64,000 bases of DNA from Rhodotorula mucilaginosa (Eukaryota; Basidiomycota; Microbotryomycetes; Sporidiobolales; Sporidiobolaceae): NCBI GenBank assembly GCA_034406715.1, contig CP137872.1, forward strand, positions 620,001-684,000, read 5' to 3'. Both the position numbers and the translations under genes were made by a program. Position 1 is the stretch's first letter, and every line of letters begins with the position of its first letter. Positions 50,148 through 64,000 of this stretch are shown piece after piece. Under the pieces are notes generated by a model. It saw nothing but the letters and a program-made list of their open reading frames with translations, ran no database searches and had not been told where the DNA came from.

Positions 50148-52798
50148 TCATGTTGCGACCCTCGCCGCCGCCGCCGCCGCCGCCGCCGTGACAGGTCTCA
50201 CTTTGGCGGCAGGCGCCGTTCCCGTGCCCATTCGTTGCGCGTACATCTCGAGCGCCGCATCGATCGCCTCGCGCACCGGCTTCAAGGCCGCCTCGACCCT
50301 CCTCCCGACCTCCTCGCCCCCTTCCTTCCTCGCCTCTTCCATCGCGCGCTCGACCCGTTCCCGGCTCTTTTCGAGGTAGCCTTTGAATTTCTCGACCCGT
50401 TGGGCTCGTTCTTTCGGAGGGGCGAGCGCAAAGGGGGAGGTGTCGTTGGGTTTTGGGGGCAAGAGGGAGGACCAGAAATGGCGCAGGAATTCGAACGTCG
50501 TGGTCGAGAGGGAAGAGACTGCCGTATGGTGAGCTCGAGGGAGACCTGCGCGTGGTTGATTCAGTTAGCGGGCAATCCCCCAACGCCCCTCTCTGATTGA
50601 TTCGAGATGATATGGATAAGGTGGCAGAAAAGACGGGGAAGACCCCCCTGCTAGCTTACCACCCGTGCTGCTCGCGCTGCCGCCTGCCGTCTTGCGCGTC
50701 CGCTCGACATGCTCCACAAGTGAGTTGGTCATGTCGCGCATCGAATCGCGGATCGCACCCGAGTCGACCTCGAACTGCCAAGTGAGGGGTGGGGGCAAAA
50801 GGAGGTCCGTGACGGATCGAATCAGCTCTCCCGATACGTCGTCAGATGAGCGTGACCGCTTGAGAGAGCGGTCACCAGCTCATCAACTTCTGCGCCGCGC
50901 GAGAGAGACGCCAGCACTCACCTCTACCAATCGACCCTCCCACTCGTCCGCCACCCCTCTCACGACCCTCCTAACCCTCTCAGCCTTCTCAAACCGCTTC
51001 TGCAAGCTCTCCTCCTCGCCTCCCCCTTCCCCGTCTCCATCTTCCGTCGCACCACCACCGGCGGTGGCAGCAGCTCCTCCCGCGCGGTCTGAGAGGGTCA
51101 ACGCGATCCGGTCTTCGTGCGTTCCCGGTTGGACGAGGTCAGACAACTCGATCTCGTTGTAGTAGCGTCGGTCCTGCGAGTATTGTATACGCGCGTCAGC
51201 ATGTGTGTGTGTGTGTCTGAAGTTCAGAAGGATGGGCCTCATGGCGCGCTCGTCAAGACGTTGTAAGTGGAGGAGGGTCACTTACGCCGGCGTTGCCAGG
51301 GTCTAAGAAGCCTCGATTCCGGGCCGCAGAGGAGCCACTGAGAGAATCAAGGGAGAGAGAAGTATGGTGAGCTTTCTGAAGCATGGGGGAAGATGGAGCG
51401 AGCATTGACGTCGGGCAAAATTGCGAATGCGAGCGCGCCAAAGATGACAGAGAGACCCCGACTCCGCGAAAAAAATGACAGAGACGCCCCGACTCACAGC
51501 GCCTGGTTGAGGAGTCGCTCCGAGTGTTCGTTGAACCGGCGCATGAGCGGCAAGCTCGCGCGCTGGCCGCCTGGTTTCATCGTAAAGTCGCGCGGCTGGT
51601 TCGTGATCTGTTTCGCGCGCCATGACGGCCCCAAACAAGCAACGATCCGCGGTGAGTCGAGCGAGCACCCGCAGTCGATCATGAAAGAGCGTTTGCAAGC
51701 GTTGATGGGATTTCTGCGCACGCACCTCGTGCTGATCTTCTTCGGTTGCGGCGAGGTCGAGGAGGCGGTAAATTTCGTGATCCGGCATGTGTTTCGGTTC
51801 GATATCTGTTGTCCGTCGCCAGGTCAAGTCAACGCTCGGCAGAGTCAGTACAGAGCTCCTTGTAAGGAGCGATCTTGCTGCGCACCGTCGTCTTCTTCGC
51901 CGAGGTACTTGTCAAAGATGGGGTCGTCCTTGATGGCGTCGACGGCTGCGCGGTTGGTGGTTCGGTTCCGGTTGAAGAGCTTGGATTGGAAGTAGCGAGT
52001 CCAGAACTGAGCCTCGTCGAGCTGCGGGGTTACAGGAATGTGTAAGCGATGGTTTGGGGGAGGGAGTGAAGAGGAGAACGAACGCACGGGATCGGGCACG
52101 TTGTCATTGTAGGCGCGGAGGACGACGGGGAACTCTTCAAAGATGTCACGGATCAAGGCGGGCGTGATCTTGACGGTGACTTCGCCGTTCTGGCCCGTGA
52201 CGGTCTTGGGGTCGACCATCTCTCCCGATTTGCCCTTGACGAGCCCCTGTTCGGCCGCGACGGCGTCGACGAGGTCTTGCCTGCCCGCCCAGAATTCGGC
52301 TTCGGTGATTTCTCCGGTGAGGACGAGGTCGCGGTGGAGTTGGAGCAAGGAAGGGTCGGCTTGGAGGACGAGTTTGCGGAGGCGAAAGGTGGTGGCTTGA
52401 GTTGACGTCAACGAGGGGGCGGCGGCAGGTGCAGGTGCCTGAGGAGCGGGAGTAGCAGTAGCAGCAGCCTGAGCCTGTACGCTTGCTTGTTGGGCGTCCC
52501 TCTCCCTGTTGGTTGCGATGCGTTGACTGAGGTGGTCCTTGAACCAGTCGCGGTCTCCGAGCGGGTTGGTCGGCGAGACAAAGGTAAAGTTGTGACTGTC
52601 GTCGGGTGCTGCTCCTACGACTTTGAGCATGACGCGCGGCCCTCCCGGCTTTGACGCAAACAGGGCCGAGAGGGCGGCAGTCGGCAGCGAGAGGGCGGGG
52701 GAGGAACTCGTCTGCGGAGCCCATTCGAGCGTGGATGCGGTGAGGCGGAGCGTGCCCGGCTGCTTCTTGTACGTCACGTGCGCGCCATTCGCGCTCAT
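50148..52798 (-). CDS. TFB1: TFIIH core subunit Tfb1/p62
   Basis: Structural subunit of TFIIH in transcription initiation and nucleotide excision repair. Exons on the minus strand are 52088-52798, 51886-52021, 51726-51805, 51498-51607, 51286-51337, 50922-51173, 50660-50774 and 50148-50545, totalling 1854 nt or 617 residues (yeast Tfb1 642). The N-terminal PH-like domain begins YKKQPGTLRLTASTLEW with HNFTFVSPTNP. The BSD domains show EAEFWAGRQDLV and DEAQFWTRYFQSKLFNRNR. TMKPGGQRASLPLMRRFNEHSERLL and RRYYNEIELSDLV are near-diagnostic, and the C-terminal part has LRHFWSSLLP plus a coiled coil. The last exon ends in an Ala run coded by GCC/GCG repeats. A (GT)n stretch lies in the intron at about 51205-51216. 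Confidence 0.94.
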
Positions 52799-52912
52799 CC
52801 TGGGCGAGTCACAGGCAAGCGAGAGAGAGGGTCGACGAGAGAGAGAGCGACTCGCCCTCGGACTCTTGACTCTACGCGGGGCTCACGTCAGGGCGAGAGA
52901 GGGCTGCGCTGC
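52799..52912. promoter_or_regulatory. very short bidirectional promoter, TFB1 and YAK1
   Basis: Only 114 bp separate the two proposed start codons. If YAK1 starts instead at the in-frame ATG 53426, the gap is 627 bp. Confidence 0.4.
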
Positions 52913-57768
<4,856 letters not shown>

Positions 57769-58441
57769 TACTTTTCCGCTCAAGGACCAGGCGACCGTCG
57801 GCCTTGATGTCGGCGGGGTCCTTTCAGCCCGGCTTGGACGTGGACGAAGAACGGCCGGAGGTCTCTTTCCATTCGACGACGCGTAATCTGTATCGGCTCG
57901 AAGCAGTCATTCTTCTCTTTCCTCTCTCTCCTTCTCACTTGCACGGCGACCCTTTTACGCCACACACCACCACAAAGCATATACACAACGCTCAAACTTT
58001 TTTTTCATTCCGCATGTTCATAACTTTTCTTTCGAACCCGCGTCCTCCCTCTTGATCACGCTTGTTCTCCCTTCCTTTCCTCGTTCTTACATACATAGCA
58101 TATCTCGGATATCTCTCCTGCAACTTCAGGATCCCCGGGACACATCTCGCTCAGATCAGGATAACGATGTGGTCTTATCGATCCTCGAGCTTTCTCTCCG
58201 CGTAACCTCTCCCGCTGGACGTCCGGCGAGCTTGACGAGGCCAGCGATAGCTCTCGCGCCGCACTGGTAGACCGCTCCAGTCCCTCCCGACAGCCTCTTA
58301 GAGCTCGCATCCGGAGGATCTGGTCGCTCAACTTCTCATTATCGGCCAGTCGCCAAGACCTGCATCGTACGTCCATCCATATCTCTCGGAAAGAGTGTGA
58401 CGTAGTACGATGACTGATGCAGTGCAGCTGACTGTGCAGGC
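57769..58441. other. intergenic region YAK1-EFM7
   Basis: Pyrimidine-rich YAK1 3' UTR-like sequence, then the methyltransferase promoter. No coding exon supported. Confidence 0.45.
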
Positions 58442-59512
58442 ATGGCCATAGCTGCAACATGCCTTAGTGTCGACGCTGCAGTGGACGCTGTCGAAATCTT
58501 CTCCGACTCGCTCGAATCGCTTTTCGACCATCATGTTCCTGCCCACGGCGATCCCTTGCAGCTCTACACGTACACACCGCCGAACTCGACAGGCGCAGCG
58601 AGCTTGACGGTCCGCGTCCCGCCGCAGCAAGTGAACGAGCTCTTCTCGCACCATGTCTGGAATTCGGGCCTGCGCATGGCGGACGCGATCGCAGAAGGAA
58701 GACTGGTGACTCGGGGAGAAACGGTCGTCGAACTCGGAGCTGGAGCCGGGATACCGTCGCTCATGGCTGCTCGGGCGGGCGCAAACCGGGTGCGTCTCGA
58801 CTCCGACGAGTTGCGGTTCCTCGATCGAACGTTTTACCTGACCCAGGCTCGAATCATGCAGGTCGTGCTTACGGACTATGACGATCCTCTCCTTGTCGCC
58901 AATATGCGTAGCAACATTGCGCTCGCTCTCGGAGAGTCACCCGCTCTACAAGCCAGCGTTACGGCGGAGGGACATTCTTGGGGAGACGAGACGTCCCTGA
59001 AGCAGGTTCTCGCGTAAGGAGCAAGTAGCGTTCTCAGCGCAGCAGCAACATGATCAGCCAAGGCTGACTTTGGTTGCGGTCGCGCACGCAGGGCGAATCA
59101 CCACTCGCGGTTCTCGTTGATCTTGCTCGCCGACACGCTCTGGGTCTCTTCGGCTCACGACCTCTTGCTCTCTTCCCTCGTCCGGCTCCTCGCACACACT
59201 CCGACTGCTCGGATTGCGATCTGCGCCGGGTTCCATTCCGGCCGGAGGACCGTCCGGCGGTTCTTGCGCAAGGCGGCCCTTGTCGGGTTGGTGCCGCCGC
59301 GCGGTTCGTCCTGGCAGGAACTCGGCGTCGACGGTCGGCGACGGGATTGGGTGCTCGATCCGCTGCCTGCGTTCGGGGATGGGGAGAGAACCGCGGAGGA
59401 GGGGGAGGAGGAGGAAGAGGAAGACGCGTCGGAGCGGAACAAATGGGTCGTCGAAGGCATGCTCGGCTGGTCCGACCAGGCACTCGGCGGTCCTTTGATG
59501 AAGGCGCGATAA
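58442..59512 (+). CDS. EFM7: EFM7/NNT1-type protein lysine methyltransferase
   Basis: SAM-dependent methyltransferase of the METTL21-like group; yeast Efm7 methylates the N-terminus and Lys3 of eEF1A. Exons 58442-58789, 58862-59013 and 59092-59512 total 921 nt or 306 residues. VVELGAGAGIPSLMAA (about residues 94-109) is SAM motif I and VVLTDYDDPLL the acidic motif. FSHHVWNSGLRMADAI before motif I matches the family's YLWNAG block. LILLADTLWVSSAH is the post-II strand; the last third includes a Glu-rich run (about residues 270-285). The identification as Efm7 rather than another METTL21 member is by similarity of the WN-G block and length. Confidence 0.82.
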
Positions 59513-59912
59513 TATACATATCTATATATGACTCGGTGCGAAGATTAAGTACTCTCAACCCGCTCGAGAGCAGACGGCGCCCACGCGACGTCAGCCTGGC
59601 GCCCAGGCCTAGGGACTCCGTCGTGTGCGGCCGCGCTGTTCGGAGCTGCCGCGGATCAGCTTGGCGAGTGGGGTTCCAACACTTGCAGCTAGCTAGTACA
59701 ACTTGTGAAAATGGCAGTATTGTTGGCCCTAATGGCAAACGGTTTGGGATGCGTGGACGGGAAAATGATTTTTGCGAGATGAGCTGCGGCAGCGCGGCGA
59801 CCGTGCCGAGGCACGCGGGCGATCCGACTCGAGGAACCGGCGACTCTGGACGACCGGGACTCGGAGAGTGGTTCAGACCTGTATAGACTACTGTACACGC
59901 CCTGCAGAAGCG
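59513..59912. promoter_or_regulatory. region upstream of P450 reductase
   Basis: 400 bp with the EFM7 3' end (AT-rich tatacatatctatatat at 59513-59529) and the reductase promoter/leader. No element assigned. Confidence 0.4.
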
Positions 59913-62634
59913 ATGGTCCAGCTGTCCCACGTCGCCCTCGTGCTCGCGCTCGTCGCCGGAGCCTACTTCCTCCTCGTTCGACGCAACTCGACCGACTCCG
60001 CAACCGACTCGTCGTCTGCCAACGGGAACGGCTTTGTCAACGGATCTGGGCTCAAGGGCGCCAACTCGGGCACGACCGCAGCCCTCGACACCGGCAGGGA
60101 CTTTGTCGCCGCGCTCGAACAAGCCGTGAGTCCGACCGTTTGTCGTGTCCTCCTCCTGGCCCAACCCTTCTGTTTCCTCGCGATCGACGAGGCGGAGCGC
60201 GCTCGGATAGGCGCACGAGTACTCTGCAGGGCTCTATCCACATCCTTGCCGTGACGGTGTACTCCCGGGCGCCGTCCTCGGGCACCGGCACCATCTCCGA
60301 GGGTCGGATCGATCAAACACCTGGTTATATCCGGAAACACCCTGTACTTACCCAGTCTCGCCTCATTCCGCGCACACAGAAGAAGAAGATTATCATCTTT
60401 TACGGCTCGCAGACCGGCAGTGCCGAAGACTACGGCACCCGCATCGCCAAGGAGGCAAAGCACCGTTTCGGTCTCTCGTCGCTCGTCTGTGACCCGGAAG
60501 AGTGAGCCGCACCCCGCTCTCCATACGAACCGAAACGAATACTGAACATCTATATTGTGCCCACAGATACGACTTTGACAACCTCGACACCGTTCCGGAA
60601 GATGCTCTCGTCGTCTTCTCCGTCGCGACCTACGGCGAGGGAGAGCCGACCGACAACGCCGTCGCGCTCATGGACTTCCTCAAGGAGGACCCGCAGTTCA
60701 CCAACGGCTCGACTCTCGAGAACCTTCACTATGTCATCTTTGGACGTGCGTCGGCTGTCAACCCCCACCTTCTGCAAGCTGCCGCAGGTTGATTGACCCA
60801 AGACGCACTTCGCGCCTCGTTTCTTTGACAGTCGGCAACTCGACCTATGAGCACTTCAACGCCATGGCACGCATCCTCGACAACCGCCTGACCGAACTCG
60901 GCGCCAAGCGCGTCGGTCCGCGCGGAGAGGGCGACGACGACAAGTCGATGGAGGAAGACTACCTCGCGTGGAAGGACACCATGTTTGAGGCGGTCCACAA
61001 GGAGCTCGGCTGGGAGGAGGGCGCCGGCAGCGACGCGGCCGACTTTGAGGTGCACGAACTCGACCAGGTCGACGAGGCCAAGGTCTACCTCGGCGAGCTG
61101 TCGGCTCGCGCCCTCAACGCGACCCGCGGCGTCTACGACGCCAAGAACCCGTACCCGGCTCCTCTGATCAACGCCAAAGAGCTGTTCGAGGACGGCGAGC
61201 GCAACTGCGTCTTTGCCGAATTCGACATTACCGACTCTGGCATCCGCTACCAGACCGGCGACCACGTCGGACTGTGGCCCGTCAACCCGAGCGACGAGGT
61301 CGAGCGCTTCTTGCACATCCTCGGCCTCGCCGACAAGCGCCACCAACCGATCGACGTCAAGTCGCTCGACCCGGCGCTCGCCAAGGTCCCGTTCCCGGTC
61401 CCGACGACGTACGAGACCGTGTTCCGCCACTACCTCGACATCTCGGCTCCCGCCTCGCGTCAGACCGTCGGCCAGTGCGCCAAGTACGCGCCGAACGACC
61501 AGGCGCGGGCCATGCTCGAGAAGCTCGGGTCCGACAAGGCATACTACCACGAAGAGGTCGGCGTCAAGTGCCTCCGCTTGTCCGAGGTTCTCATGCTCGC
61601 CGCCGGTGACTCGCCCAAGACGACGGGCTACACCCAGTGGTCCATCCCGGTCGACCGCATCATCGGAGCGATCCCGCGCCTCCAGCCGCGGTACTACTCG
61701 ATCTCGTCGTCGCCCAAGATGTACCCCAACTCGATCCACGTCACGGCCGTCGTCCTCAAGTACGAGCCCGTCGCGGGCGCGAACCACGTCTTTGGTGTCG
61801 GAACCAACTACCTGCTCAACTTGAAGAACGCCGTCAACAACACCTTCGACAAGGTCAACAAGCGCGAGGAAGGTGCGCCGATCTATCACCTCGAGGGTCC
61901 GCGCGGCAAGTACAAGAAGGGGACCCAGTACGCCGCGCCGGTGCACGTCCGCCGCTCCAACTTCCGCCTGCCGACGTCGCCCAAGGTCCCGATCGTCATG
62001 ATCGGTCCGGGCACGGGTGTCGCCCCCTTCCGCGGCTTCTTGCAGGACCGCGTCGCGCTCGCGCGCAAGGCCAAGGAGAAGAACGGTCCCGACGCGCTCG
62101 CCGACTGGGGTACGATCGACCTCTTCTACGGGTGCCGGAGGTCGACGTGGGACTTCCTCTACAAGGACGAGTGGGAGCAGTTTGAGAAGGAACTCGATGG
62201 GAAATTCCGGATGCACTGCGCCTTCTCGCGCGAGGAGGGCAAGCCCAAGGTTTATGTGCAGCAGCTCTTGCGGGAGGAGGGCGACAGGATCGGCAAGGCG
62301 CTCGTCGACAACAAGGGCTACGCCTACATCTGGTGAGCTTCTTGCGTTCCTTTCGGCGACTTTCAGGATCTCACCCGCGCACACGCTGACTACCTTTGAT
62401 GTCTTGTTCAGCGGTGACGCCGGACAGATGGCCAAGGCGGTCGAGCGCGAGCTCGTCACCATCCTCGGCAAGGCCAAGGGCGGTTCGGACGCCGAGGGCG
62501 AGAAGGAGCTCAAGTTGCTGAAGGACCGCGCCCGTTTGCTGCTCGACGTGAGTGGGCCCCACGACCCGTCGTTTCTCTTCACCTTTCTCTTACTGACGGA
62601 CAGCACTTGCATCCGCTTGCAGGTCTGGTCTTAG
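59913..62634 (+). CDS. NCP1: NADPH-cytochrome P450 reductase
   Basis: ER-anchored diflavin reductase supplying electrons to P450s (sterol and lipid hydroxylation). Exons 59913-60125, 60380-60501, 60567-60745, 60832-62332, 62412-62547 and 62623-62634 (12 nt) total 2163 nt or 720 residues. The N-terminal anchor is HVALVLALVAGAYFLL (about residues 6-21). The FMN domain has FYGSQTGSAEDYG and FSVATYGEGEPTDNA, with LGNSTYEHFN after an intron. The FAD site is RYYSISSSP (about residue 458) and the NADPH site GPGTGVAPFRGF and YFYGCR-like FYGCRR. The last exon codes only Val-Trp-Ser, including the conserved penultimate Trp that stacks on FAD. The first intron (254 nt) is unusually long. Confidence 0.95.
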
Positions 62635-62842
62635 ATCGCCGCACACCTCGCCAGAAAAGCGTATTCTCGTTCGCATGCAGTTATTTCGCAATCATCTCGT
62701 ATTCCTTACAACGACGTTGGGGCACAATGTATAAAGTACGACACGACAACAAGCACTGCTTTTTTTGAGATGCGTAATCGAGAAGAGGTTAGAAAGCGTG
62801 AGGAGACAAAAGCGGAGCGGGCTGGAACTTGAAGAAAATGGT

Positions 62843-64000
62843 CTATCGTGATGCGGTGCGCCCTCCTGCGCGGCCTTGACCGGCAGGGGTTGCGTGAGAG
62901 TGTTGGGCGCCTCGAGCAGCAGCAGTGGATGAGTTGCTGACGATCGGGACGGCAGGGGGGAGGGTGTGGGTGTTCGGCGTGGTCGGCCGCGACGTGGAGG
63001 TCTGGCGGCTCGGGCCGATGGATGCTGGATTGAGCGCCTGTGCTTGCATTACGCCCGCGAAGCGAGTCAGGGCGAGGGCGATGCTGCGCGGGTCGATGCG
63101 GACCGCTTGGCTGAGCGCGGAGAGGACTTCGGTGAAAGGGCCGAGCTGGTGCAGAGTCAAGGTGGAGAGGCAGTTCTCGAGGCGAACCAGGTACGACTCG
63201 AGGAGCGCGACGAGTTCGTCGTCCGTCGCGTCCGCGCGGACGGGGAAGGCGAGAGATGTCGGATGAATGAGCGGTCCGCGCTTGGCGAGCGCTTCCCGCT
63301 GAGCTGGAGTCGAGGGCCTGGCGGAAGAGTTGCCGTCGCCGAGCAGACCGAGAGTGCCCGGAGAGTCGTCGCCGAATCCGTGTACAAGTGCGCCGCACAC
63401 AGACTCGAGCTGGCGGGACAGGGTCGTGGTCAGTCAAGTCGAGCACGATTTGGCGCCCTCTTTCGATTGGGAGACTCACACGCTGGACGATCTTGCCGAG
63501 CCGTTTGATCAGGTTGACGTCGAGGATCTGCGGCGTGGCATCCTGCACGACTTCGGTCTTTTGGCCTGCGAGACCGCCTGATGTAGCGTCCGCGCCCGTC
63601 TCGGCTGATGCTGGGGCGATGCGCTCCTTGAGCGCGGTCGGCCAGATGAGCGAAATGAGTTCGGCGGATTCGAGACCTGTGCCAAGAGAGGGAGATCAGA
63701 GGGAGCCATAAAATGTGATCCCGGTCGAGCGCCGACATACCTTTCAGCTTGCGCTCGCCGAGCTCCGTGATGCCAAAGCCGAGCCGACGCAAGGCGGCGA
63801 TGTCCTGCCGGTCGCGGGGATCGAGATACTCCTCGGCAGCTTCCGTGTCTTCGGACGCGTCGAGGTCTTCGAGCTCGTTTGTCGCCGGTTTCTGCTGCAT
63901 CACAACGTCCTGTATGATATCGATGACGTCTTGTGAGGCTGAAATCTGGCCTCCCTCGGCGACGGCAGCGATTCGCGCCGCGCGATTGACGATCGGACCG
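62843..64000 (-). CDS. CYR1: adenylate cyclase, C-terminal end (5' part outside window)
   Basis: End of the fungal cAMP-producing enzyme of the Ras/PKA pathway. Exons on the minus strand are 63741-64000 (open to the window edge), 63480-63676 and 62843-63409. GPIVNRAARIAAVAEGGQIS is the C-terminal part of the class III cyclase domain (the motif with the transition-state Asn and Arg), and RRLGFGITELGERKLKGLE closes the domain as in Cyr1. The remaining ~250 residues form the post-catalytic tail, helical near LESYLVRLENCLSTLTLHQL and otherwise Ser/Thr/Pro/Ala-rich; in yeast this region binds CAP/Srv2. The leucine-rich repeats, Ras-associating and PP2C-like domains expected upstream are not in the window. 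Confidence 0.87.

Overview
The window is nuclear DNA of a GC-rich, intron-dense fungus. Genes carry many short spliceosomal introns (mostly 50-120 nt) with GTGAGT/GTGCGT/GTACGT donors, CTGAC/CTAAC branch sites about 20 nt before the acceptor, and C/G-ending codons. This pattern together with the gene content points to a basidiomycete, most likely a Pucciniomycotina red yeast (Rhodotorula/Sporobolomyces type). That placement is inference. I see no transposon, virus-like element, rRNA, tRNA or CRISPR, and no sign of horizontal transfer.

Layout from left to right: BUR1-type CDK (+, 5' end off the window); cysteine synthase (-); a 62-residue membrane protein (+); PET8/SAM carrier (-); CorA Mg2+ transporter (+); TPS2 trehalose-6-phosphate phosphatase (+); an armadillo SmgGDS-like protein (-); a CoA-type Nudix hydrolase (-); an NSRP1-like splicing factor (+); ALG13 (+); MutY glycosylase (+); CBC2 cap-binding protein (-); a small coiled-coil protein (+); VPS26 (-); an alpha/beta hydrolase (+); ribosomal protein eL27 (-); a large disordered protein (+); an alpha-glucosidase (-) head to head with an alpha-glucoside permease (+); CTI6 PHD protein (+); TFB1 (-); YAK1 (+); EFM7-type methyltransferase (+); NADPH-cytochrome P450 reductase (+); and the C-terminal end of adenylate cyclase (-, 5' end off the window).

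Most neighbours are unrelated housekeeping genes. The clear functional pair is maltase/permease, which shares a 921-bp divergent control region. Several genes nearby act in glucose/PKA signalling or its outputs (YAK1, adenylate cyclase, TPS2), but nothing in the sequence shows they are co-regulated.

I found no undescribed multi-gene system. The most unusual structure is in the gene models. Reading-frame continuity demands very small internal exons (6, 9, 10, 14 and 15 nt), a start codon split by an intron, a well-supported GC-AG intron, and a 66-nt in-frame segment in the maltase that looks like an intron. Exon coordinates below were built by hand from splice consensus, frame continuity and remembered family alignments. 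Every listed join closes in frame except ALG13, where one conflict is stated.
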